From the NCBI GenBank assembly GCA_900769285.1, contig CAAGGB010000180.1, forward strand, positions 1-16,175: a DNA stretch of 16,175 nt, written 5' to 3'. Source of the stretch: Victivallales bacterium (GTDB taxonomy: Bacteria > Verrucomicrobiota > Lentisphaeria > Oligosphaerales > Oligosphaeraceae). The position numbers and the translations under genes were made by a program. Shown here piece after piece: positions 1-6,606 of this stretch (position 1 is its first letter; each line of letters starts with the position of its first letter). Under the pieces are notes generated by a model. That model made no database searches, had not been told where the DNA came from, and was given only the letters and a program-made list of their open reading frames with translations.

Positions 1-75
1 CAGGCGCCAGGACGGACGACGCGCGGCGCCAGCCGCCGCGTCCGCTCCGCCCGCCGCACGTCTTCTCCCCCTCCT

Positions 76-123
76 CCAGGTCCCGCGACGCATCCCCTCC
101 CGGCTGCCCGTCACGGGACCTGG
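76..123. repeat. Long imperfect stem-loop upstream of the hydrolase gene
   Basis: A perfect 10-bp inverted repeat (CCAGGTCCCG at 76-85, CGGGACCTGG at 114-123) continues inward after one mismatch with GACG (87-90) against CGTC (109-112). Together they form a 14-pair stem around an 18-nt loop. No T-tract follows on either strand. It could terminate a gene left of the window or be a structured leader for the hydrolase that starts 48 nt downstream. Bases 1-171 are open in all three plus frames but show no start, domain or other signal, so I call no gene there. Confidence 0.5.
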
Positions 124-171
124 CTCGCATTGCCCCGCCACCTCCATCCCACCAGCACAGGACCACCCGCC

Positions 172-1431
172 ATGCGCCACGACCTGAAAGCCATCCTGCT
201 CGTCTGCCTCACCGCCCTCGCCTGCCTCGCCGGCGACTCCATCCGCCCCGGACTGGAGCCGCTCGAGACGCAGTACAGCATCCCCGACCCGACCGAGGAG
301 CGCCTCGTCAACGCCCTCCGCGAGCCGCTGCTCCAGGGCCGCGACGTCACCGCGCCGCTCCAGCGCTGGTTCGACGGACGTCTTCTGGACACCAGGGGAC
401 AGCATGACCAGGCCGTCCGCGCCTGGCAGGACGGCCTGAAGGCCCTCGACGCCCCCCAGGCGCTCCCACTCCTCCCACGCCCCGACTGGCGTCCCTTCCC
501 CGACGCCACCTTCAGGACGCTCAAGACGCTCAAGCTGAAGGACTACCCCGACATCGACGTCGACGTCGTCGAGTGGCAGGTCGGCAGGCTTCGCCAGTAC
601 GGCGTCCTCATCCTGCCGGCCGCCGTCCGCGACGGCGGCGTGCGTCTGCCGGTCATCCTCTACACGCACGGCGCGGCGTTCGGCGTCCCCGTCGGCTTCC
701 TAAGCTGGCTGGCCGACCTGTCCCGTCAGGGCTACGTCATCGCCGGACCCGCCATGCGCGGCGAGCCGCTCTTCCAGCGCGACATCCCCATCAACGGCAA
801 GCTGCTCACCTGCGAGGGCGACATCGAGAACCTCGACGGCGAGGTCGACGACTGCCTCGCCATGCTCAGCGCCACCTGGAAGCTCCCCTTCGCCGTCCCC
901 GGACAGTTCGCCATGATCGGACACTCGTTCGGCGCGGGCGTCGGGCTGCTCGCCGCCGCCCGCGCGGCCGACCAGTGCAAGGCCGCCGTCAGCTACGACG
1001 CCTGGCTCGTCTCGCCCCAGCGCTACTACTGGGACCGCATGGCGCGCCGCGCCAACAACTGGCTCTCCTGGGCCGACTTCTGCAACCAGCCCGTCCCCGC
1101 GCAGCTCGCCGGACTCCTCGCCCGCTCCATCGTCCACCACGCCGACAGGCTCAAGGCGCCCCTCCTCCTCTTCATCGGCGGCGCCTACCAGGGCTCCGTC
1201 TTCCACCAGTCCCACGACGACCTCCTCGAACAGCTCCGGCGCCGCAGCCATCCCCACCAGTACCACGTCATGCCCAACGCCGGACACAACTTCGTCCTCT
1301 ACCTCGGCTCCAAGCCCGCCACCGACGCCCTCCAGCTCCAGACACAGTTCCTCAGCCAGCACTTCCCACCCGCCACACTCCCCAAGGACAAGGCCAGCGT
1401 CCAGCCGCAGCCGCCGCCAGCCCAGCCGTGA
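172..1431 (+). CDS. Exported alpha/beta hydrolase, PAF-acetylhydrolase-like
   Basis: This is a 419-residue serine hydrolase. Residues 1-21 look like a signal peptide (a basic MRHDLK start followed by a Leu/Ala/Cys core), so the protein is probably periplasmic or membrane-anchored. The nucleophile elbow is GHSFG with Ser252. Asp276 sits in YDAW, 24 residues later, and His372 sits in NAGHNF. A serine followed about two dozen residues later by an Asp in a DAW motif is the arrangement known from platelet-activating-factor acetylhydrolases (Lp-PLA2), rather than dienelactone hydrolases, where the acid comes later. HGAAFG (166-171) probably forms the oxyanion-hole region. The last 15 residues are Pro/Gln-rich. 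I chose ATG 172 because it begins the signal peptide; the frame is open to the window edge, and a TTG at 130 is an alternative. No strong ribosome-binding site is visible. The likely activity is ester or lipid hydrolysis; the substrate is unknown. Confidence 0.8.
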   Translation: MRHDLKAILLVCLTALACLAGDSIRPGLEPLETQYSIPDPTEERLVNALREPLLQGRDVTAPLQRWFDGRLLDTRGQHDQAVRAWQDGLKALDAPQALPLLPRPDWRPFPDATFRTLKTLKLKDYPDIDVDVVEWQVGRLRQYGVLILPAAVRDGGVRLPVILYTHGAAFGVPVGFLSWLADLSRQGYVIAGPAMRGEPLFQRDIPINGKLLTCEGDIENLDGEVDDCLAMLSATWKLPFAVPGQFAMIGHSFGAGVGLLAAARAADQCKAAVSYDAWLVSPQRYYWDRMARRANNWLSWADFCNQPVPAQLAGLLARSIVHHADRLKAPLLLFIGGAYQGSVFHQSHDDLLEQLRRRSHPHQYHVMPNAGHNFVLYLGSKPATDALQLQTQFLSQHFPPATLPKDKASVQPQPPPAQP

Positions 1432-1453
1432 CGGAAAAATTTGCCGTGGCCGC

Positions 1454-1481
1454 TTGCAATTCCGCCCAGATGGGCTATGGT
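1454..1481 (+). promoter_or_regulatory. Candidate sigma70-type promoter for tRNA-Gly
   Basis: TTGCAA (1454-1459) and TATGGT (1476-1481) are separated by 16 nt. Each matches its consensus hexamer at four of six positions. An A/T-rich patch (GAAAAATTT, from 1434) lies just upstream, which is notable in such GC-rich DNA. Transcription would start near 1488, leaving a short leader before the tRNA at 1512. The spacer contains a GCCCA/TGGGC dyad (1464-1475). This is motif matching only. Confidence 0.4.
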
Positions 1482-1511
1482 AATGACGTTGACACAAGCA
1501 GACAACCCAAC

Positions 1512-1585
1512 GCGGGTGTAGCATAGTGGTAATGCTCCAGCCTTCCAAGCTGGCTAGGAGGGTTCGATTCCCTTCACCCGCTCCA
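1512..1585 (+). tRNA. tRNA-Gly (anticodon TCC)
   Basis: A full cloverleaf can be drawn. The acceptor stem is GCGGGTG (1512-1518) with CACCCGC (1575-1581). The anticodon stem is CCAGC/GCTGG around loop CTTCCAA, giving anticodon TCC. The T arm is GAGGG/CCCTT around TTCGATT. The discriminator base T1582 is followed by an encoded CCA (1583-1585). It decodes glycine GGA/GGG codons. It stands alone between the hydrolase and the sialidase-like gene, with its own candidate promoter and a hairpin 8 nt downstream. No second copy of its 3' end is seen in the window, so there is no evidence of an attachment site. Confidence 0.97.
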
Positions 1586-1592
1586 CTTTTTC

Positions 1593-1627
1593 AGGGCGCT
1601 GTCCAGAACCCCACTGGACAGCGCCCT
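1593..1627 (+). terminator. Strong hairpin after tRNA-Gly, probable terminator
   Basis: A perfect 14-bp stem (AGGGCGCTGTCCAG with CTGGACAGCGCCCT) closes a 7-nt loop. A run of five T lies before the stem (1587-1591) rather than after it, and only a weak T/C-rich stretch (TCGTCTGTC) follows. Its place directly after a tRNA suggests transcription termination or 3'-end processing. It also lies in the short region ahead of the sialidase-like gene, so it could modulate read-through into that gene. Confidence 0.65.
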
Positions 1628-1665
1628 TCGTCTGTCAGCCACCAGCAAGCGCAGGAGCGACCCGC

Positions 1666-2811
1666 ATGGAATTCACCCACGTCTCCCTCGATGCCGTCCC
1701 CGTCACCCCGCCTGGCCCCCATGCCGCGGCCAGCCGCCGCACCCATCAGGGCATCCCCAGCATCGCGCACGCCCCCAACGGCAGGCTCTTCGCCGTCTGG
1801 TACGCCGGCGGCACCACCGAGTGCCGCGAGAACTATGTGCTGCTCGTCGTCAGCGACGACGGCGGCCGCAGCTGGTCGGAGGCCGTCGCCGTCGTCGACC
1901 CGCCCCATCCACTCGTCCGCGCCTTCGACTCCAACCTCTGGCTTGGCCCGGATGGCGTCCTGCGCTGGTTCTGGTCGCAGAGCTGCGCCGGCCCCGACGG
2001 CACCTGGACGCCCTACGACGGCATCGCCGGCGTTTTCGTCGCCGAGCTCGAGAATCCCCTCGACCCGCCCCAGGACTTCCGCTTCTCCACGCCGCGGCGC
2101 CTCGCCAACGGCATCATGATGAACAAGCCCACCGTCCTCTCAGACGGCGCCTGGCTCCTCCCCTGCTCCGTCTGGACCGGCCCCAACTACCTGCGGCACC
2201 CCTCCCTCGACGTCCGCCAGGGCGCCGCCATCGTCGCCTCTGAGGACGGCGGACGCACCTACCGGGTGCGCGGACGCATCGACATGAGCCAGGTAGAGGG
2301 CGGCCCCTGCTTCGACGAGCACCAGGTCATCCAGCTCCGCGACGGCTCCCTCGTCTGCTATCTCCGCGTCATGCGCGGCATCGCCGAGAGCCGCTCACAG
2401 GACGGCGGACGCACCTGGACCGCCCCGCGCCTCTGCCACGACGCGCCCCTCATCGGCCCCAACTCACGCTTCTTCATCGCCCGGCTCCAGTCCGGACGGC
2501 TGCTCCTCGTCAACCACGACAGCGCCGCCGCGCGCGAGCGCCTGACCGCCTTCCTCTCCGACGACGACGGCCGCTCCTGGCCCCACCGTCTGCTCCTCGA
2601 CCCGCGCCGTGGCGTCTCCTACCCCGACGCCACCCAGCTTCCCGACGGCTCGCTCCGCATCATCCACGACCATGACCGCCAGCAGGGCGGCCACATCCTC
2701 GTCTCCGCCCTCCGCGAGGACGACATCCTCGCCGGTCGGCTCGTCTCCCCCGATGCCTTCCTCTGCCAGCTCGCCGCACACTCCAGCCCCGTCCCGCAAA
2801 AGGCGCGCTGA
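1666..2811 (+). CDS. Sialidase-fold (BNR/Asp-box) beta-propeller protein
   Basis: This 381-residue protein has four Asp-box motifs of the form S-x-D-x-G-x-x-W/Y: SDDGGRSW (63-70), SEDGGRTY (192-199), SQDGGRTW (244-251) and SDDDGRSW (298-305). They mark a six-bladed sialidase-like propeller. Other conserved-looking segments are MNKPTVLSDGAWLLP (152-166) and SYPDATQLPDG (318-328). True sialidases carry an Arg-Ile-Pro near the start of the propeller; here the matching place reads QGIPS (28-32), so the arginine is missing and sialic-acid cleavage is doubtful. No signal peptide is seen, so the protein may act on imported sugars. AGGAG at 1653-1657, 8 nt before ATG 1666, fixes the start. It faces the rhamnogalacturonan lyase gene across a shared terminator. 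An 'exo-alpha-sialidase' label fits the fold only; another glycosidase activity is possible. Confidence 0.85.
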   Translation: MEFTHVSLDAVPVTPPGPHAAASRRTHQGIPSIAHAPNGRLFAVWYAGGTTECRENYVLLVVSDDGGRSWSEAVAVVDPPHPLVRAFDSNLWLGPDGVLRWFWSQSCAGPDGTWTPYDGIAGVFVAELENPLDPPQDFRFSTPRRLANGIMMNKPTVLSDGAWLLPCSVWTGPNYLRHPSLDVRQGAAIVASEDGGRTYRVRGRIDMSQVEGGPCFDEHQVIQLRDGSLVCYLRVMRGIAESRSQDGGRTWTAPRLCHDAPLIGPNSRFFIARLQSGRLLLVNHDSAAARERLTAFLSDDDGRSWPHRLLLDPRRGVSYPDATQLPDGSLRIIHDHDRQQGGHILVSALREDDILAGRLVSPDAFLCQLAAHSSPVPQKAR

Positions 2812-2837
2812 GCCAACGCCTCTCCTCCGAGACGGAA

Positions 2838-2881
2838 AAAGCACTCCCGACGCGCCGGATGACGGGCGTCGGGAGTGCTTT
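2838..2881. terminator. Bidirectional terminator between convergent genes
   Basis: A perfect 16-bp inverted repeat (AAAGCACTCCCGACGC at 2838-2853, GCGTCGGGAGTGCTTT at 2866-2881) has a 12-nt loop. The outer edges are A-rich on the left and T-rich on the right (GAAAAAGC and GCTTTCTT), so either strand gives a hairpin ending in a short U run. It lies between the stops of the converging sialidase-like (2811) and rhamnogalacturonan lyase (2905) genes. Confidence 0.9.
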
Positions 2882-2904
2882 CTTGCGGTTGTGTGGCGGA
2901 GGCC

Positions 2905-5900
2905 TTACTTCATCCTGACGAAGGCGACATAGTCCAGGTTGCAGGGCTGTCCCTTGGTGTTCGTCAGCTCGATGGTGTGGTCGCCGGGCGCGAGCTCGAA
3001 GAGGAGCCGCTGGCCATTGCGGATGGCGAAGAAATGGTCCCAGTCGCTTTCGGCTTCACCGAGTCCGCCGGTGCCGAAGAGGAAGAAGTCGCCGACTGGG
3101 CGTCCGTCGACCTTGAGGGAGCGCCAGGCGCCGCTGCCGTTGCAGTAGCGTGCGGCGACGGCGTAGGTGCCGGCCTCGCGGACGGAGAGGCGCCAGGTGA
3201 GGGAATGGCCCGCGTTGTCCCAGTGGGAGATGGCCTTGCCGCGCATGCCCTTCTTGTCCAGGCGTATCTTGACCTCGCCGCCCGTCTGGGCCACGAAGTC
3301 CTCGGCCTCGGCGTAGACCGCGTTGCGCAGCTCTCGTGCGGGGATGACGATGGGAATGCGTCCCTTGAGCAGCCGTCCGTCGGACAGCTTCAGCTCGGCG
3401 CGGACGAGTCCGCGGTAGCCGTCGTCGAGCTCGCCGCTGACCTTGACGAGCCGGCAGTCGATGCCGGCGGGCTGGAGGTCGACGTCGAACGAGCCGACGC
3501 TGAAGGCGAGGCCGTCCTGCGGCACGAGCCGGACCGTGCCCTTGAGTGGGCTTCCCTGTGGGGCGGTGACGACGATGCGGAGCTGGCGGTCGGCGTGCTG
3601 GTAGGTGAGGTTCAGGTTGGGCGCCTCGGCGGAGGGCAGGCTGGCCAGACAGGGGTCGCTGTAGTAGCCCTGGGCGTTGGTCTGGACGCGCATCCGGTAG
3701 CCGTAGTCCTGCATCAGGCAGACGCGGCGATCCATGGCGGGGATGGGCGTCGAGTAGAGCCGCAGCTCGCCGGGCACGCTGGCGAGAATCTCCTCGCGCC
3801 AGTCGCCGACGACGTCGGCGGTCAGGACGGCGCGTCCCTGGAAGCGTCCGCCGGCCTCGCCGCCCTGGTACTTCTGCGGCTTGCCGCGGAGGAGCTCCTT
3901 CTGGAGGTCGGCGTCCCAGTAGAGGGTGAGCTGTCCGAAGCCGAAGGGGTTGTCGGCGCCCTGGGCGAGCAGCTTCCCGTCGGCGCTGAAGAGCCAGCTG
4001 CGGTCGGACTTCTTGTGGTCGCCGACGCTCTCCATGGCGGCGAATTCGATGCCGGGATGGAGCGGATCGATGTCGGCGCACAGTCCGCCGCCGTGGACGT
4101 GTCCGGTCGGCTCGGGGAGTCCCCAGACGAGGGTTCCGGTCTTGGGGTCGAGGATATGCATGCCGCCGTTGATGCGCTGATGGGTCTCCATGACATAGGC
4201 CATCTCCAGGCCGGGACGCGACGGTATCAGATCGCCGAAGTAGAGGCCGTCGGGATGGCCGCGTCCGGTGGTCCAGAGCGGGTCGCCGTTGTCGTCGATG
4301 ACGGCGGAGCCGAGGACAATCTCGTCGCGGCCGTCGCCGTCGACGTCGGCGACGATGGTGGTGTGGGCGCCCTGTCCGCTGTAGCGTCGGCCATAGTCCT
4401 TGCTGGTGTACTTCCAGACGGGCTGGAGGGTGCCGTCCTTAAGCTGCCAGGCCTCGGCGAGCATGAGGTTGTAGGTGCCGCGGAGGGCGACGATGCAGGG
4501 CGTGCGGCCATCGAGTCGGGCGACGGCCAACTGGTTTCGCGAGTAGTAGTTGTAGGCGTTGCCCATGCCCTTGAAGCCCTCGCGGGAGGGCCACGGCGCC
4601 CGGGCGAGCTCCTTGCCGGTCATGCCGTCCAGGACGAGGATGAACTCGTCGCCGGACTCGACCATGCCGTTGCAGCCCTCGGGGAGGTCGGTGCGGTCGG
4701 CGCCGTTCGTGGTGCGCGGATCGCCCATGCCCGCCTTGAGGATGACCTCGGCGCGGCCGTCGCCCGTGACGTCGGCGACGACGAAGGGCGAGTACCAGAT
4801 GCCGCACTCGATGGACCAGCCGCGGTCGAACGTCCAGAGGCGGGTGCCGTCGGCCAGGAAAGCGTCCAGCTTGAAGGTCGCCTTCGAGGGCTTCCAGTAC
4901 TTGTGCCAGGGGTCGACGTTGCTGCTGGGATGCTGGGCGATGAAGTCGTAGACGCCGTCGCCGTTGAGGTCGCCGACGCCGACCTTGCCGACCGTGGCGG
5001 TGGGGTCGGACAGCTTGTAGACGCGGCTGGCCGTGAACTCCTCGCCGTCACGCTCCAGGACGGCGGCGCGCCCGACAGGTGCCTCGGGCCGTCCGGCGAC
5101 GCGCACCTCGTACTCGGCGCCGACGGGCGCGCCGGTGGTGTCCAGCCAGTCGCTGGTCTGGACGATGGGCGTCCCGTTCAGCTTCACGGCCTTGCCGTCG
5201 GCGAGGCGGAAGACGTCGAAGCCGGTGTCGGCGGCCTCGCCGGCGAGGAGTCTCCAGGAGAGGTAGACGCCCTCGTCGGTGCGCTGTGCCCAGAGCCCGC
5301 GTCCGAAGGTCTCGGTCACGGGCTTCCTGGCAAAGCCCTTCACCTTGGGCTTGGCCGGCGGCTTGGGCGGCTCGGGGATGTCCGAGGCCAGTCCGGGGCG
5401 GACGCTGAGGTCATCGACGATGACGTCGGTGGCGCCGCTGCCGACGATGCGCACCTGGATGAAGCGGACGGGCGGCATCACGACGACGTGCCCCATGACC
5501 TCCTGCCACTGGCCGAGCTTGCTGCGGTCGATCTCGCCGGTGTCGCCGAGCGACCAGGTGACGAGCTTGCGGTTCGCGTCGTAGGCGGACGCCTGCACGT
5601 GGGCCTCGCCGGGCTTCGTGGCCTTAACCCAGGCGCGGATAATGTACTGGCCGCCCTGCGGGACCTCGAACATCTTGCCGTTCGTGAGGGCCCAGTCGCG
5701 GGCGTCGTCATTCTGGAGCCGTACGGCGCGGCGTCCGCTGTGGGCGTCCTGGACGATGGTGGCAGAGCCCTTGCCGTTGCGCTGCCACCAGCGTCCCCAG
5801 CCACTCAGGCTGCCATCCTGTCCGACCTCCTCGAAGCCGGGGTTGCGGAGCGGCAGCGGCTCCTTCGCGGGGTTCTCGGCTCCCTGGCAGACGGCGGCCA

Positions 5901-5964
5901 GCAAGGCGCCAGCCAGCGCCAGCCCCTTCAGGCCAGCGCCCTTGCATCTTCCTGTCACGTTCAT
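2905..5964 (-). CDS. Exported multidomain rhamnogalacturonan lyase, PL11 family
   Basis: This 1019-residue secreted protein is predicted to cleave the rhamnogalacturonan-I backbone of pectin by beta-elimination. Residues 1-29 form a signal peptide (RCKGAGLKG, then a Leu/Ala core). About 35-188 resemble a CBM4/9-type carbohydrate-binding module (NPGFEE start, VIVDDLSVRPG end). After a Pro/Lys linker (197-208), about 215-783 match the PL11 core: a fibronectin-like segment (GVYLSWRLL), then propeller blades with DxxGDG-type calcium-binding loops (DLNGDGVYDF, DVTGDGRAEV, DVDGDGRDEI, DVVGDWREEI). About 878-1019 resemble a CBM6/35 module (AVYAEAEDF start, CNLDYVAFV end). I prefer ATG 5964 because AGGGAG lies 10 nt upstream; ATG 5973 is only 1 nt from that site, and a TTG at 5985 is also in frame. 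Many relatives lack both flanking modules. It is probably transcribed separately from the T3SS operon. Confidence 0.9.
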   Translation of the reverse strand: MNVTGRCKGAGLKGLALAGALLAAVCQGAENPAKEPLPLRNPGFEEVGQDGSLSGWGRWWQRNGKGSATIVQDAHSGRRAVRLQNDDARDWALTNGKMFEVPQGGQYIIRAWVKATKPGEAHVQASAYDANRKLVTWSLGDTGEIDRSKLGQWQEVMGHVVVMPPVRFIQVRIVGSGATDVIVDDLSVRPGLASDIPEPPKPPAKPKVKGFARKPVTETFGRGLWAQRTDEGVYLSWRLLAGEAADTGFDVFRLADGKAVKLNGTPIVQTSDWLDTTGAPVGAEYEVRVAGRPEAPVGRAAVLERDGEEFTASRVYKLSDPTATVGKVGVGDLNGDGVYDFIAQHPSSNVDPWHKYWKPSKATFKLDAFLADGTRLWTFDRGWSIECGIWYSPFVVADVTGDGRAEVILKAGMGDPRTTNGADRTDLPEGCNGMVESGDEFILVLDGMTGKELARAPWPSREGFKGMGNAYNYYSRNQLAVARLDGRTPCIVALRGTYNLMLAEAWQLKDGTLQPVWKYTSKDYGRRYSGQGAHTTIVADVDGDGRDEIVLGSAVIDDNGDPLWTTGRGHPDGLYFGDLIPSRPGLEMAYVMETHQRINGGMHILDPKTGTLVWGLPEPTGHVHGGGLCADIDPLHPGIEFAAMESVGDHKKSDRSWLFSADGKLLAQGADNPFGFGQLTLYWDADLQKELLRGKPQKYQGGEAGGRFQGRAVLTADVVGDWREEILASVPGELRLYSTPIPAMDRRVCLMQDYGYRMRVQTNAQGYYSDPCLASLPSAEAPNLNLTYQHADRQLRIVVTAPQGSPLKGTVRLVPQDGLAFSVGSFDVDLQPAGIDCRLVKVSGELDDGYRGLVRAELKLSDGRLLKGRIPIVIPARELRNAVYAEAEDFVAQTGGEVKIRLDKKGMRGKAISHWDNAGHSLTWRLSVREAGTYAVAARYCNGSGAWRSLKVDGRPVGDFFLFGTGGLGEAESDWDHFFAIRNGQRLLFELAPGDHTIELTNTKGQPCNLDYVAFVRMK

Positions 5965-6093
5965 CGTTGTCATGCTCCCTGTCAAAATTGGAAAAACACG
6001 TTCGGAAGTGGCCGGAACCGGCTCCAGCCTGACGATACATTACCGCCTCCACGCGGTCTTGTCGAACGGCGAAGGCGCATTTTTCGGCCACGC
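5965..6093 (-). other. Intergenic region between the T3SS operon and the lyase gene
   Basis: These 129 nt are the largest gap on the minus strand. On that strand I see a weak promoter-like pair, TTCGAC (6066-6061) and TAATGT (6042-6037) with an 18-nt spacer, pointing at the lyase. There is an imperfect GC dyad near 6010-6026, T-rich stretches near 5983-6000, and the AGGGAG site (5980-5975). No convincing hairpin with a U-tract ends the T3SS transcript, so read-through into the lyase cannot be excluded. Confidence 0.3.
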
Positions 6094-6606
6094 TCAGTCG
6101 TTCTCGCCCGGCCGGGCGCGTCGCTGCAGGCCCACAAGACAGAGCCACCACTGCCAGCAGCCGATGCCCAACGTCAGGAGCACGGCGGCTCCCATGCCAA
6201 ACAGCACCAGCGACGGCGGTTCGGCGAAGGACGGACGGTTCACCTCCGGACGCTCCGGGTCCACCGCCACAGCGAACGCGTCGCCCACCTCCAGCGAGTC
6301 GTAGGTGGACTGTCCGACGGCGATGCTGTCGCGGTAGGCGCGGTGTCCCTCCGGGTCACGGTACTCGTAGAAGAGGCGATGGCGTCTGTCGCCGAGGAGC
6401 AGGCTGCCTCGGCGGCGGTGGCGGATGGTCTTGTCGGTGACGGTGGCCTGGCAGGAGACGCTGTGCTGCTCGAGGCGGAGGTAGTCCTGGCGCGTCTGCC
6501 AGGCGTCCAGCCAGACCTGGATGCAGAACCAGGCGCCGACGAGAGTCAGCAGCCCACGGAAGAAGAGCGAGAGGGGTCGGTTCGACTGGAGAGGCATGGC
6601 GCTCAT
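6094..6606 (-). CDS. DUF3592-type small membrane protein coupled to sctU
   Basis: A 170-residue protein with two likely membrane helices, about 14-34 and 133-157. They flank a soluble domain of about 100 residues holding FYEYRDPEGHRAYRDS, YDSLEVGD and VDPERPEV. This helix-domain-helix layout with Y-x-Y...G...D and VGD...V.DP motifs resembles the DUF3592 family, whose function is unknown. The soluble part should face the periplasm or the cytoplasm as one block. Its ATG (6606-6604) overlaps the sctU stop in an ATGA arrangement, implying translational coupling and making it the last gene of the T3SS operon. It is not a recognised Sct component. The frame extends upstream inside sctU, but that part is Arg/Pro-rich shadow sequence. 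Met4 is another possible start. Confidence 0.75.
   Translation of the reverse strand: MSAMPLQSNRPLSLFFRGLLTLVGAWFCIQVWLDAWQTRQDYLRLEQHSVSCQATVTDKTIRHRRRGSLLLGDRRHRLFYEYRDPEGHRAYRDSIAVGQSTYDSLEVGDAFAVAVDPERPEVNRPSFAEPPSLVLFGMGAAVLLTLGIGCWQWWLCLVGLQRRARPGEND

Noticed and set aside
1489..1494. Perfect TTGACA hexamer just upstream of the tRNA
   Set aside because: A -10 element at normal spacing would fall inside the tRNA at about 1512, so it cannot serve as the tRNA -35 box. The TTGCAA/TATGGT pair fits better.
573..1548. Open frames overlapping the hydrolase (plus 573-1526, minus 700-1548)
   Set aside because: The plus frame is an Arg/Pro-rich shifted read of the hydrolase and the minus frame its complement. 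Neither has a motif or a ribosome-binding site, and the hydrolase triad is clear.
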